A DNA stretch of 64,000 nucleotides from Pseudomonas brassicacearum (GCF_000585995.1 NZ_CP007410.1:4429430-4493429), one strand, 5' to 3'. Numbered from the stretch's first letter, positions 7,864-17,125 are shown. The notes: generated from the sequence alone by a model not told the origin. Numbers and translations: made by a program.

Positions 7864-9510
7864 CTAACGCCCGCAAAACCTCACCCTGGACAACATCCGC
7901 AAATCCCCCTCGCGGTAATAGTCATCGCTCCAACTGTCATCCACCGCCAGCGGCTTGACCTGCTTGAGCGCGAGTTTTTTCGCGAAGTAGCGGAAGCGGT
8001 AGTGCTCATAGAAACGCAGCAATTCCAATCCGTAGCGGTCGGCCAGGTGGGTGTCGCCCTGGATGATCAGGTAGTTCTCGTCGTTGCCGCTGCTGGCGGC
8101 GGCGCTCAGGTTGTGGCTGCCGCTGATGATGGTTGGCGTGTCGCTGGTGAAGTCGGTGACGATGGCCTTGGTGTGGACCAGCAGGTTGCCCTTCTGGCCT
8201 TTCATGGTTTCCTTGAGCCAGCCTTCCAGGCCGGTGTTGAGCAGTGCGGTGGCGGCGAATTCGGCGGTGCGGTCGGCATGGAAGCCGGTGATGCGGCTCT
8301 TGGTGTTTTGCAGGCCGTAACGCAGCACGTCGTCATTGGGTTGGCCGAGCACGGCATCCAGAATCCGGTCGGGCAAGACGAATGCGGTGACGAACAACAG
8401 ATCTTTTCGAGCCGCATTGATGATGTCGACGAAGCGGTCCAGGTCGCCCTCTCCCGTGCGTGGCGAAAAACCGATGAACAACGGTTCTTCCGGGACCATG
8501 GGATTGTTCTGATTGACCCACTCACGGGTGGTCCCGACGTCCTGCGGTACGGCCCAGATCTGCTCGAACACCTGGCGATAGCTGTCGCTCACCCGCGGAT
8601 CGTCCAGCACGTGGACGACGTTGGCCTGGCGGTAGACGCCGTTGGCGGTGAAGTTGGTACTGCCGCAGAGCACCGCCTCCGGTTGTAACGCACCGCTGCC
8701 ATCGACCTTGCTCAACACAATGAACTTGTCGTGGAAAATATTGTGGGTGACCCGCCCGCGCTTGTTGGCCGCCGGAATTTTTTCGAGGTTGGCTTCGTTG
8801 CGCAGCGTGGTGTCGTCGCCTGGCTCGGCATGGTAAAGCACGCGAACCTGGGCGCCGCGCGCATGAGCGGCGTTGACCGCGTCGACGATCGCCGGCAATT
8901 CGTATTCATAGATGGCGACGTCCAGGGCCCAGCTGGCATCCAGCGCCCGGTCGATGAAACCGGTCAAGCGCCCCAGCAAGCCATTTTCCAACCAACGGCG
9001 CGGGGCATCGGGCCAGTCATCGATGGACAGGTTTTTGTTGGCGCTAATCAACGCGTCCACTTCGGGAAACTTGCGCTGGAACGCCTGGCTGGCGGCCACG
9101 GCCCGATTGAATATCACTCGCTGGTTGGTTGGCTGACCGTCGTCGCTGGTGACCGTGACTGCCAGGGATTCCCCCAGCTGCGGCGCGTCGGGGCTGCCAT
9201 AGGCCAGGTGCACGCGGTAATGGATCGTCACGCCAGGGTTGACGGCGTAGTCGGCCCAACGAAATTTCTGCAACGGTGCCTTGTCACTGGGGGTGGCATG
9301 GAACTGGGGAAACGTGTGGGCCTTGTCGGGGAAGGTCAGGCTGTTGAACAGGAACAACCAGGGTTTGTCGCCCTGCTGCTTCTCGATGGCAAAGCCCAGC
9401 AACCCCTTGCGCCGGGGTTCGGCCAGGTCCATGGCAAGCAGCACGCCGTTGGTACCGGCATAGGCCTTGACCCGAAAATCGTCCTGGGGGTTGGTGACGA
9501 GTACGCGCAT
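7864..9510 (-). CDS. Phospholipase D-like domain protein
   Basis: The product is 548 residues with two HKD half-sites. The second, near residue 445, is canonical (HTKAIVTD followed by SGSHNLS). The first, near residue 258, reads HDKFIVLS followed by CGSTNFT, so His and Lys are kept but the usual Asp is Ser. The first 200 residues are not PLD-like and contain a beta-rich segment. There is no obvious signal peptide. It could be a phosphodiesterase on lipid or nucleic acid; the substrate is unknown. A CAGGAG Shine-Dalgarno precedes the ATG. Confidence 0.8.
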   Translation of the reverse strand: MRVLVTNPQDDFRVKAYAGTNGVLLAMDLAEPRRKGLLGFAIEKQQGDKPWLFLFNSLTFPDKAHTFPQFHATPSDKAPLQKFRWADYAVNPGVTIHYRVHLAYGSPDAPQLGESLAVTVTSDDGQPTNQRVIFNRAVAASQAFQRKFPEVDALISANKNLSIDDWPDAPRRWLENGLLGRLTGFIDRALDASWALDVAIYEYELPAIVDAVNAAHARGAQVRVLYHAEPGDDTTLRNEANLEKIPAANKRGRVTHNIFHDKFIVLSKVDGSGALQPEAVLCGSTNFTANGVYRQANVVHVLDDPRVSDSYRQVFEQIWAVPQDVGTTREWVNQNNPMVPEEPLFIGFSPRTGEGDLDRFVDIINAARKDLLFVTAFVLPDRILDAVLGQPNDDVLRYGLQNTKSRITGFHADRTAEFAATALLNTGLEGWLKETMKGQKGNLLVHTKAIVTDFTSDTPTIISGSHNLSAAASSGNDENYLIIQGDTHLADRYGLELLRFYEHYRFRYFAKKLALKQVKPLAVDDSWSDDYYREGDLRMLSRVRFCGR

Positions 9511-9593
9511 GGTTCACTCCTGTGACGGGCTGCCTGAGCATAGTGCAGTGATGCGGGTCAGGTGGGCAGGTCATTGGAACCGAGGGGATGCCA

Positions 9594-9686
9594 TCGCGAG
9601 CAAGCTCGCTCCCACAGGGGGCCGGGGTATTCATCATTCATGTGTTCACAACAAAACCCGTGTGGGAGCGAGCTTGCTCGCGATGG
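9594..9686. repeat. REP palindrome pair (GGGAGCGAGCTTGCTCGCGA family)
   Basis: Two inverted copies lie between the PLD-like gene start and the VWA gene stop. Confidence 0.85.
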
Positions 9687-9709
9687 GGCCCTGACAGTCA
9701 CAGAGCCTC

Positions 9710-10315
9710 TCAATCAGCCTCATCGATATGCCGATACTCAGCCCCCAACCGCCCCGCCAACTGCCGGGCCCGGCCCAGGCGGATCGGGCCGCGTTCGATG
9801 TCGATCAACAGGCACGGGCACTCCAGGAATGGCAGTGACAGACCCTCTTTGACACGCCCATCGGTCATCACCAACACCCGCTGTTGCTCCGCCGGGAAGC
9901 GCTTGCGCCGGGCCGTCAACCAGCGGCCGGCCTCGTTCAGCGCCGCCAGCAACGGTGTACCGCCGCCGGCGCCGAGTCCATCGAGCCAATCCCGCAGCCC
10001 GGCTGAGGCCTTGAGCCCTTGCACCTGCCAAGTCGGGACGGTGCCGCTGGCGGTCAACAGCGCCAAACGGGCCCGTTGCCGGTAGGCGTCGTCGAACAGT
10101 TGCGCCAACAAACCTTTGCCGTCACTCAAGGCGCGATGCCGACGGGTCGAGGCCGAAGCATCGACGACGACCAGCCACAGCTCATGGAACGAGCGCTGGC
10201 GGCTGTGAAAACGCAGGTCTTCATGCCGGCGGGGACGACCATTGAGCAAGGTACCCGGCCAGTTCACCGCACCGCTGGCCGCCGCTTTGCTCCGGCCCTG
10301 GCGTCCCTGCTCCAA
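9710..10315 (-). CDS. VWA-domain chelatase-associated protein (ChlD/CobT-like)
   Basis: A 201-residue frame from a TTG at 10315 encodes a von Willebrand A domain with the metal-ion site motif DASAS near residue 53 and a later TDGR. Such proteins form the third component of cobalt or magnesium chelatases with an AAA ATPase. It is the last gene of cobW-cobN-ATPase-VWA. The start is uncertain: no ATG or GTG is available in frame, and the frame stays open upstream, with plausible coding sequence, until it overlaps the ATPase 3' end near 10390. A rare start or a missed indel is possible. Confidence 0.75.
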   Translation of the reverse strand: MEQGRQGRSKAAASGAVNWPGTLLNGRPRRHEDLRFHSRQRSFHELWLVVVDASASTRRHRALSDGKGLLAQLFDDAYRQRARLALLTASGTVPTWQVQGLKASAGLRDWLDGLGAGGGTPLLAALNEAGRWLTARRKRFPAEQQRVLVMTDGRVKEGLSLPFLECPCLLIDIERGPIRLGRARQLAGRLGAEYRHIDEAD

Positions 10316-10368
10316 TTGTCCTGCACGGGGTCTGGCATTCGCCCCCGCCGTTGAACGAGGGCGAATGC

Positions 10369-11370
10369 CTAGGGCTTTTTTGGCCAGCTCGGCACGTCAC
10401 GCCGGGCACCGGTCGGCTGTGCCCGGGCCGGCAGGTCACCCCATTGGCCTTGGCCTTCGTTGGGCTTGGCCGTTTCATTCGCAGCCGTTTGCGGCGCCTG
10501 GGACGACGCAGGTGCCGAGTGCCCGTGTCGCCGATGGCGCAAGGCAAACTCGGCGACCGCATCAATGTCTTCATCGGCAATCGCATCCGCTCCGCGCCAG
10601 GCGGCATGGGCCCGGGCCGCCCGCAGCCAGACCAGGTCGGCGCGCAAGCCATCGACCCCGGCGGCAAAGCAGCGCTCGGTGATTTGCGCTAGCGTCGCAT
10701 CATCCAAGGCAATCCCGGCCAACCGATTGCGCGCCTGCTGGCAGCGTTCACGCAGCTGTTGCTGGGTCACCTCCCACTCCGCGCAGAACGCCGCCGGATC
10801 ACTGTCGAAATCCAGCCGCCGACGAATGATCTGCCCGCGCTCAGCCGGTGCGGTGTGACCGTCGAGGGCCACGTTCAAACCGAAACGGTCGAGCAACTGC
10901 GGGCGCAGTTCGCCCTCTTCCGGGTTCATGGTGCCGATCAGCACAAAGCGCGCCGCATGCCGATGGGAAATACCGTCACGCTCGATCAGGTTGGTACCGC
11001 TGGCGGCCACGTCCAGCAGCAGGTCCACCAGATGATCGGGCAACAGGTTCACTTCATCGACGTACAACACGCCACCGTCGGCCTTGGCCAGCACGCCGGG
11101 AGAGAACTGCGCTCGCCCTTCCCCGAGGGCAACGTCCAGATCGAGGGTGCCCACCAAGCGTTCCTCGGTGGCACCCAAGGGCAAGGTGATGAACTGACCG
11201 CTGGCCAGCAGATCCGCCAGCCCCCGGGCCAAGGTGGACTTGGCCATGCCACGCGGGCCTTCTATCAACACGCCGCCGATTTTCGGATCGATCGCGGCCA
11301 GGCACAGGGCCAGTTTCAGGTCATCGGCGCCGACCACGGCGGAGAGGGGGAAATGGGGGGTGTGGGTCAT
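10369..11370 (-). CDS. Cobaltochelatase-type AAA ATPase (ChlI/CobS-like)
   Basis: The product is 333 residues from the ATG at 11370, which has GAGG at good spacing. The longer open frame runs into a REP element and should not be used. The AAA+ core has Walker A GPRGMAKST, Walker B GVLYVDEVNLL and the sensor region LIGTMNPEEGELRPQLLDRF, all of the magnesium-chelatase I type. A C-terminal helical segment follows. It is expected to drive cobalt insertion by CobN using ATP. It sits directly downstream of cobN and upstream of the VWA gene. Confidence 0.88.
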   Translation of the reverse strand: MTHTPHFPLSAVVGADDLKLALCLAAIDPKIGGVLIEGPRGMAKSTLARGLADLLASGQFITLPLGATEERLVGTLDLDVALGEGRAQFSPGVLAKADGGVLYVDEVNLLPDHLVDLLLDVAASGTNLIERDGISHRHAARFVLIGTMNPEEGELRPQLLDRFGLNVALDGHTAPAERGQIIRRRLDFDSDPAAFCAEWEVTQQQLRERCQQARNRLAGIALDDATLAQITERCFAAGVDGLRADLVWLRAARAHAAWRGADAIADEDIDAVAEFALRHRRHGHSAPASSQAPQTAANETAKPNEGQGQWGDLPARAQPTGARRDVPSWPKKP

Positions 11371-11402
11371 GTTGCAGGCCTCATGAATGTGCGAGGTTCC
11401 CC

Positions 11403-11521
11403 TGTGGCGAGGGAGCTTGCTCCCGCTGGGGCGCGAAGCGGCCCCCAGAACCTGAGGTCCCAGTGCCCTTCCAGGAAGACGACTGCTGCGCAGCCGAGCG
11501 GGAGCAAGCTCCCTCGCCACA
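11403..11521. repeat. REP palindrome pair (GGCGAGGGAGCTTGCTCCC family)
   Basis: An inverted pair between cobN and the ATPase gene. It creates a spurious N-terminal extension of the ATPase frame. Confidence 0.85.
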
Positions 11522-11544
11522 AGTGCGCGTCTGTAGTCCTCATT

Positions 11545-12810
11545 TCAACCCTCCTCCTCGATGTCCAACAACAAATTCTCCAACGCCTCGCGATACTCAC
11601 CCGGCTCCTGCCACATCCCCCGCTGCTGCGCTTCGAGCATGCGCTCGGTCATGTCCCGCAGGGCGTCTGGGTTGTGCTGGCGGACGAAATCCCGGGTGTC
11701 CGGGTCGAGCAGGTAGGCATCAGCCAGCAAAGCGTACTGGTGATCGTCAATCAGCTGCGTGGTAGCGTCGAAGGCGAACAGGTTGTCCACCGTCGCCGCC
11801 AGTTCGAACGCGCCTTTATAGCCGTGACGCTTGACCCCGTCGATCCACTTCGGATTGGCCGCGCGGGAACGGATGACGCGGTTGAGTTCTTCTTTCAGCG
11901 TGCGGATCCTGGGCAGATCCGGCTGGCTGTGATCGCCATGATAGCTGGCCGCGGTTGCCCCGCTGAGGGTCTCCACCGCCGCCAGCATGCCGCCTTGGAA
12001 TTGGTAGTAATCGTTGGAATCGAGCAGGTCGTGCTCGCGGTTGTCCTGGTTCTGCAACACCGCTTGCACCTGGCTCAGACGCCGAGAGAACTGTTCCCGG
12101 GCGGCGGTGCCTTCATCGCTGCCGCCGTAAGCGTAGCCACCCCAGTTCAGGTACACCTCGGCCAGGTCTTCGCGACTCTGCCACAGGCGACCGTCGACAG
12201 CGCCCTGCACGCCCGCGCCATAGGCTCCGGGCTTGGCGCCGAAGATCCGCCAGCCGGCCTGGCGTGCCGCCGCTTCTGGCTCCAGGCCCGACGCCAACAA
12301 GGCTTCGCGTTCGCCACGGACCTTGGCCGCCAAGGGGTTCATGTCGTCCGGCTCATCCAGGGCGGCGACGGCCTGCACCGCCGCATCGAACAGCCGGATC
12401 AGGTTGGCGAAGGCATCCCGGAAGAACCCGGAGACCCGCAGCGTGACATCGACCCGCGGCCGGTCCAGCAGGCTCAACGGCAGGATCTCGAAGTCATCGA
12501 CCCGCTGGCTGCCCGTGGCCCACACCGGACGCACGCCCATCAGCGCCATGGCCTGGGCAATATCATCGCCGCCAGTGCGCATGGTGGCGGTGCCCCACAC
12601 CGACAGGCCGAGCTGGCGCAGGTGATCGCCGTGGTCCTGCAAGTGCCGTTCAAGGATCAGGTTCGCCGATTGGAAACCGATGCGCCACGCCGTGGTGGTG
12701 GGTAGGTTGCGCACGTCCACCGAGAAGAAATTGCGCCCGGTGGGCAGCACGTCCAGACGTCCGCGACTCGGCGCACCGCTAGGGCCGGCCGGCACGAAGC
12801 GCCCGTTCAA
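11545..12810 (-). CDS. cobN: CobN, C-terminal fragment (421 residues)
   Basis: The frame opens at a TTG that overlaps the end of the N-terminal fragment. Its first conserved block is GRFVPAGPSGAPSRGR, then LPTGRNFFSVD, which in intact CobN are internal. The true in-frame coding extends upstream to about 12855. A separate translation start here is not supported by any Shine-Dalgarno. Confidence 0.78.
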   Translation of the reverse strand: MNGRFVPAGPSGAPSRGRLDVLPTGRNFFSVDVRNLPTTTAWRIGFQSANLILERHLQDHGDHLRQLGLSVWGTATMRTGGDDIAQAMALMGVRPVWATGSQRVDDFEILPLSLLDRPRVDVTLRVSGFFRDAFANLIRLFDAAVQAVAALDEPDDMNPLAAKVRGEREALLASGLEPEAAARQAGWRIFGAKPGAYGAGVQGAVDGRLWQSREDLAEVYLNWGGYAYGGSDEGTAAREQFSRRLSQVQAVLQNQDNREHDLLDSNDYYQFQGGMLAAVETLSGATAASYHGDHSQPDLPRIRTLKEELNRVIRSRAANPKWIDGVKRHGYKGAFELAATVDNLFAFDATTQLIDDHQYALLADAYLLDPDTRDFVRQHNPDALRDMTERMLEAQQRGMWQEPGEYREALENLLLDIEEEG

Positions 12811-15317
12811 TGCATCGAGCAGGCCACGGATTTCCGCCGGCCCGCAGGCGTCCAGGCGCGGGCCACGACAGTGCGCAGGTTTTCGATGATGCTGCTCACC
12901 TCCTCCCAGCCCGGCGCGTCGAGCTGCTCGACCGTGCCGTCCAACGCCTGATCGATCAACTGGGCTGCGAACAGCTCCAGGCGCTCGCGCGTATCACCAG
13001 CGGTGCGCCAAGGCTCGTCGCTGACCCGACGCAAGGCCACGGGGCAATCACCCGCCCAAGACTCAGCCAGGGCGCAATCCAGCGGATCGAAGCCCAGCCC
13101 GAACGCCTTGGCCAGCGCCCGCAGCAGGCTCGACTGCGCGCCCTTGCCGTCGCCCCGAGGAATGCGCAACAGCGCCAGCAGGGTGTCGATGCGCAGACGA
13201 CCGCTGGGCGATTCACCAAAAATGTGCAGGCCGTCGCGGATCTGCGACTCCTTCAAGTCGCACAAGTAAGTGTCCAGGCGCGGCAGCCAGAGGGCGGCGT
13301 CGGCGTCGCTGTCGAGGGCCGCGTCGAGTTGCAGCTCGCGGTCGATGTGCGTCTCGCGCACCAGGTTGAGGATGTCCCGTTGCAGTTCCCGGGCGCGGCG
13401 CGGATCGAGCAATTGCGCCTCGTAGTATTCGTCGGCCAGCAGCTCGAGGTTGCGCAGCGGTCCGTAGGTTTCGGCGCGGGTCAGCGGCGGCATCAAATGG
13501 TCGATGATCACCGCCTGGGTGCGACGCTTGGCCTGGGCGCCCTCGCCCGGATCGTTGACGATGAACGGATAGATGTTCGGCAGCGGCCCCAGCAGCGCGT
13601 CCGGCCAGCAGCTCTCCGACAGCCCGACGCCCTTGCCCGGCAGCCACTCAAGGTTGCCGTGCTTGCCGACGTGGATCACTCCGTGCACGCCGTAGGTGTT
13701 GCGCAACCAGAAATAAAACGCCAGGTACCCGTGGGGCGGCACTAGATCCGGGTCGTGGTACACCGCACTGGGATCGACTTGATAACCCCGGGCCGGCTGG
13801 ATCCCGATAAACGTCAGGCCCAGGCGCAGGCCGGCGACCATCAGGCGACCGTCACGGAACATCGGATCGTTCTCGGGCGAGCCCCAGCGCTCCAGCACCG
13901 CTTGGCGATTGGCCTCGGGCAGCGCGTCGAACATGGCCTGGTAGGCATCGAGGGCCAGGCTCTGGTGACACGGACGCAGGTCGAGGCTGTCCAGATCGTT
14001 GCTGACTCCGCCGAGCAACTGCTGGATCAGCGCGGTGCCGCTCCCAGGCAAATCAGCCGGCAGTGGATAGCCCTCGGCCTGCATGGCCCGCAGGATGTTC
14101 AACGCCGCCGCCGGGGTGTCCAGGCCGACGCCGTTGCCGATGCGACCGTCCCGGGTCGGGTAGTTGGCGAGGATCAACGCCACACGTTTTTCTGCGTTGG
14201 GCAAACGCGCCAATGTTGTCCAGCTCCGGGCCAGCTCGGCGACGAAATCCATGCGCTCAGGCACGGCCCGATAGCAAACCACGTCGCTCTGGCTGCGCTC
14301 GCTGCGCCAGGCCAGGTCCTTGAAGCTGATGGGGCGGCTAATGATCCGCCCGTCCAGCTCCGGCAAGGCAATGTGCATCGCCAGGTCTCGCGGGCCCAGG
14401 CCCTGTTCGCTGGCGCGCCAGCCCGGTTCGTTGTCCTGGGCGCAGATCGCCTGGATCACCGGGATGTTGCGCCGGAACGGCCGCAGATGCGGCGCCTCAG
14501 GGCTGGATTGGGCGAAGCCGGTGGTGTTGAGGATCACCCCGGCTTCCACCCCATCCAGCCAGTCTTCGACCAGCGCCAGGCAACCGGGCTCCTTGAGGCT
14601 CGCCACGGCAATCGGCAGCGGATTGAGCCCCGCCGCTTGCAGGCGCTGGCAGAACACGTCGATGAACGCGGTGTTCGCCGCTTGCAAGTGGGAGCGATAG
14701 AACAGCACCGCCGCCACCGGTTGTCCGGCCTGCCAGTCGGCTTGCCAATCGTCGAGGCTGGCGTTGGTTTTTCCGGGATGGTAGATCGCCGTGCGCGGCA
14801 GGACTTGCGGCTCGGCCCAGGGATAATCGCGGCCGAACCATTGGCTGGCGAGGTTATGGAACAGGTCCAGGGCATTGCCCAGTCCGCCCTGGCGCAAAAA
14901 CTGCCAGAGCCGGTCGCGGTCCTCGAAGGGCACGTTGCTCAGGTCGCTGAGCTCCGGGTCCGGACGATCGTCCCCGGGCACCAGAATCAGCTTCACCCCG
15001 CGCCCGGCCAGTTCCATCAGCCGTTCAATGCCATAGCGCCAATACCCGATGCCGCCGTGCAGCGACAACAGGATGACCTTGGCGTGACGCAGCACGTCTT
15101 CGAAGTACAGGTCCACCGAGGCGTGGTTCTGCACCTGCATCGGGTTGGCGAGGCGAAACTCGGGATAATCGCCCGGCAATTGCTTCGCCGCTTCGGCCAG
15201 GAGCGCCAGGCTGGAATCGCCGCTGCACAGAATCACCAGCTCGGCAGGGGTTTGCCCCAGGTCGGCAATGTTGTCATCCGACACGAAACCGCCGGGCTGG
15301 GTCCTGAGCAGGTGCAT
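12807..15317 (-). CDS. cobN: CobN, N-terminal fragment (836 residues)
   Basis: This frame begins MHLLRTQPGG three bases after the cobW stop and ends prematurely after the frameshift with an out-of-frame tail RKSVACSMH. It contains the CobN/Mg-chelatase H signature around HVGKHGNLEWLPGKGVGLS. It would not be expected to work alone. Confidence 0.8.
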   Translation of the reverse strand: MHLLRTQPGGFVSDDNIADLGQTPAELVILCSGDSSLALLAEAAKQLPGDYPEFRLANPMQVQNHASVDLYFEDVLRHAKVILLSLHGGIGYWRYGIERLMELAGRGVKLILVPGDDRPDPELSDLSNVPFEDRDRLWQFLRQGGLGNALDLFHNLASQWFGRDYPWAEPQVLPRTAIYHPGKTNASLDDWQADWQAGQPVAAVLFYRSHLQAANTAFIDVFCQRLQAAGLNPLPIAVASLKEPGCLALVEDWLDGVEAGVILNTTGFAQSSPEAPHLRPFRRNIPVIQAICAQDNEPGWRASEQGLGPRDLAMHIALPELDGRIISRPISFKDLAWRSERSQSDVVCYRAVPERMDFVAELARSWTTLARLPNAEKRVALILANYPTRDGRIGNGVGLDTPAAALNILRAMQAEGYPLPADLPGSGTALIQQLLGGVSNDLDSLDLRPCHQSLALDAYQAMFDALPEANRQAVLERWGSPENDPMFRDGRLMVAGLRLGLTFIGIQPARGYQVDPSAVYHDPDLVPPHGYLAFYFWLRNTYGVHGVIHVGKHGNLEWLPGKGVGLSESCWPDALLGPLPNIYPFIVNDPGEGAQAKRRTQAVIIDHLMPPLTRAETYGPLRNLELLADEYYEAQLLDPRRARELQRDILNLVRETHIDRELQLDAALDSDADAALWLPRLDTYLCDLKESQIRDGLHIFGESPSGRLRIDTLLALLRIPRGDGKGAQSSLLRALAKAFGLGFDPLDCALAESWAGDCPVALRRVSDEPWRTAGDTRERLELFAAQLIDQALDGTVEQLDAPGWEEVSSIIENLRTVVARAWTPAGRRKSVACSMH

Positions 15318-15320
15318 GGC

Positions 15321-16385
15321 TTAGGCGCTGAGAGCTGCGCGCAACTGCGCTTCAAGCAATGCGGCGTCCAGCGCCTGGCCGATCAGCACCAGACGGGTCA
15401 CCCGCGCTTCATCGGCGCCCCACTGACGATCGAAATGCTTGTCGAAACGCGTGCCAACGCCTTGGATCAGCAAGCGCATCGGTTTGTTCGGGATCGCCGC
15501 GAAACCCTTGACCCGCAGCACGCCGTGCTGGACCACCAGTTGCGTCAGCGCGTCCAGCAGCAGGCTCTCGTCGGCCTGGGGCAGCTCGATGGAAATGGAA
15601 TCGAAGGCGTCATGATCGTGGTCGTCATCGTCGCCGTCATGGTGGTGATCGTGATGGCTGTGGCGGCCGTCGATGTGCTCTTCGGAGCCGGCGCCCAGGC
15701 CTATGAGTACTTCCAGTGGCAGGCGACCGCTGCTGGCTTCGATGACCTTGACCGCCGGCGGCAGCTCTTCGGCCACTTCCAGGCGGACTTTCGCCAGGTC
15801 TTCAGGGCTGATCAGATCGGCTTTGTTGAGGATTACCAGGTCGGCGCTGGCCAACTGATCGGCGAACAGCTCGTGCAGCGGGGATTCGTGGTCCAGGTTC
15901 GGGTCGAGTTTGCGCTGGGCATCAACCTGATCCGGGAAGGCCGCGAAGGTGCCAGCGGCCACGGCCGGGCTGTCGACCACGGTGATCACCGCATCGACGG
16001 TGCAGGCGCTGCGGATTTCCGGCCACTGGAAAGCCTGGACCAGCGGCTTGGGCAGGGCCAGGCCGGAAGTTTCGATGAGGATGTGGTCGAGGTCGCCGCG
16101 CCGCGCCACCAGCTCGCGCATCACCGGGAAGAACTCTTCCTGCACCGTGCAGCACAGGCAGCCGTTGGCCAGTTCGTAGACGCGGCCGTTGGCTTCTTCT
16201 TCGGTGCAACCGATGGAGCACTGCTTGAGGATCTCGCCGTCGATACCCAGTTCGCCGAACTCGTTGACGATCACGGCGATGCGCCGGCCCTGGGCGTTGT
16301 CGAGCATGTGCCGCAGCAAGGTGGTTTTACCCGAGCCGAGGAAACCGGTGACGATGGTGACGGGGAGTTTGGCCAGTGTTTTCAT
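15321..16385 (-). CDS. cobW: Cobalamin biosynthesis GTPase CobW
   Basis: The product is 354 residues from the ATG at 16385; the longer frame would translate the riboswitch. It is a G3E-family P-loop GTPase and metallochaperone. Walker A is GFLGSGKTT (about residue 15), the metal motif is GCLCCTV, and the guanine motif is NKAD. A His/Asp-rich segment (RHSHHDHHHDGDDDDHDHD) lies before the CobW C-terminal domain and could bind Co or Zn. It delivers cobalt to the CobN chelatase encoded immediately downstream. Expression should be repressed by the cobalamin riboswitch at 16497-16665. Confidence 0.92.
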   Translation of the reverse strand: MKTLAKLPVTIVTGFLGSGKTTLLRHMLDNAQGRRIAVIVNEFGELGIDGEILKQCSIGCTEEEANGRVYELANGCLCCTVQEEFFPVMRELVARRGDLDHILIETSGLALPKPLVQAFQWPEIRSACTVDAVITVVDSPAVAAGTFAAFPDQVDAQRKLDPNLDHESPLHELFADQLASADLVILNKADLISPEDLAKVRLEVAEELPPAVKVIEASSGRLPLEVLIGLGAGSEEHIDGRHSHHDHHHDGDDDDHDHDAFDSISIELPQADESLLLDALTQLVVQHGVLRVKGFAAIPNKPMRLLIQGVGTRFDKHFDRQWGADEARVTRLVLIGQALDAALLEAQLRAALSA

Positions 16386-16496
16386 CGGATGCCCTTTGGC
16401 AAGGTGGCGGGCAAACGGGACGACAACCGCTGGCACAGGTGCGCGCGGAAGATTTCGCCACCGGATCACCCCGCCCGGTTGTAGTGAAAAATCTGT

Positions 16497-16665
16497 CTCG
16501 AGGCAGGTCTCCTGGCTGACGGTGGGCCAGTCATTCGACTGGCAATCACTGCGCCTTCCCGTGCGCCCCGGAAAAAAGGGTATGCACAGTGGCCTTGCAG
16601 AAACATCACCGTTCACAGTTGCGGGGGCAGCCGCGGCTTGGACCGCGTTCCCTTCTTAGCTTCGG
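16497..16665 (-). promoter_or_regulatory. Cobalamin riboswitch upstream of cobW
   Basis: On the minus strand the leader shows the conserved cobalamin aptamer elements in order: GGGAACGCGGT, CTGCCCCCGCAACTGT, the B12 box GCCACTG (16587-16593), GGGAAGGCG and GTCAGCCAGGAGACCTGCCT. It ends about 110 nt before the cobW ATG. It should reduce cobW-cobN expression when B12 is plentiful. Confidence 0.93.
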
Positions 16666-16752
16666 CGCAGGCCGAAGAACCTCGAAGGCGCAAGGCTACG
16701 CAGGGTGTGGGGGCGGGTCAATCTCCAGAGTTCTGCGGTGCATGCAGGGGCC

Positions 16753-17049
16753 TCATCGCGAGCCTGCCCGCGATGGGCACGACTCGATCTCGTCTGAGAA
16801 CTCTCCAACTGACGCCCCAACCTCTCCCATGGCTGCCCGTAAGCCACACAAGGAGACAGGTATACTTTCTGGGCGTGCTTGCATCAAAACAATGGCAAAA
16901 ATTACAAGCACCACCAATCTAACTGGTGGAAACAACTCAAACCCAGTCAATTTTTTAAGCAATAAAAAAATAGCCATCATTGTGAAAGCAACGACCAATC
17001 CCAACACCACATCCATGAGTCCTACACAAAGCTCACTCCAGCCCCCCAT
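16753..17049 (-). CDS. Small two-helix membrane protein, candidate immunity protein (copy A)
   Basis: The product is 98 residues with an ATG preceded by GGAGG. Two hydrophobic segments (about residues 9-31 and 43-57) flank a short KKLTGFEL loop, the size and shape of bacteriocin immunity proteins. Residues 28-69 align without gaps to copy B (17126-17290) with 15 of 42 identities, including GFE, P, A and the LCG end. After LCG this copy has no stop and reads on for 29 more residues into GC-rich flanking DNA. It is downstream of the microcin-like gene on the same strand. The immunity role is inferred from context only. Confidence 0.55.
   Translation of the reverse strand: MGGWSELCVGLMDVVLGLVVAFTMMAIFLLLKKLTGFELFPPVRLVVLVIFAIVLMQARPESIPVSLCGLRAAMGEVGASVGEFSDEIESCPSRAGSR
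16805..16831. repeat. Left copy of a 27-bp imperfect direct repeat bounding the AT-rich island
   Basis: This segment (key parts TGACGCCC and CCCATG) matches 18514-18540 at 22 of 27 positions in the same orientation. It lies just beyond the LCG end of membrane protein copy A, where the base composition changes. Confidence 0.5.
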
Positions 17050-17125
17050 CTCACCTCCGATATAATCAGCCCGCGCCCCGATACAAAATAGTCAAAGACT
17101 TACTTCCATAAAAATCGCCAGCCCC

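Larger units (their letters stand above)
11545..15317 (-). pseudogene. cobN: Cobaltochelatase subunit CobN, split by a -1 frameshift
   Basis: Two overlapping frames together give the full CobN length (836 + 421 residues; the family is about 1250). CobN is the large subunit that inserts cobalt into hydrogenobyrinate a,c-diamide. Reading leftward, the upstream frame is intact to RTVVARA, near 12855. It then needs one more base for the expected LDACGPAEIRGLLDALNGRF, which is present in the next frame and runs smoothly into the downstream part. The loss falls in a short C run (CGCGCCTGG where CGCGCCCTGG would restore the frame). The rest of both halves looks intact. It is either a recent mutation or a base-calling error. 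Confidence 0.85.

Noticed and set aside
11371..11520. N-terminal extension of the chelatase ATPase frame
   Set aside because: The extra 50 residues are translated REP sequence; the ATG at 11370 has a ribosome site and begins family-like sequence.
13755..16484. 909-residue open frame antisense to cobN/cobW
   Set aside because: It is opposite two well-supported genes and crosses the cobN-cobW junction; this is the same composition artefact.
16771..16795. Partial REP-like sequence (GCGAGCCTGCCCGCGATGG) in the tail of membrane protein A
   Set aside because: Only a single degenerate arm, with no partner copy close by.
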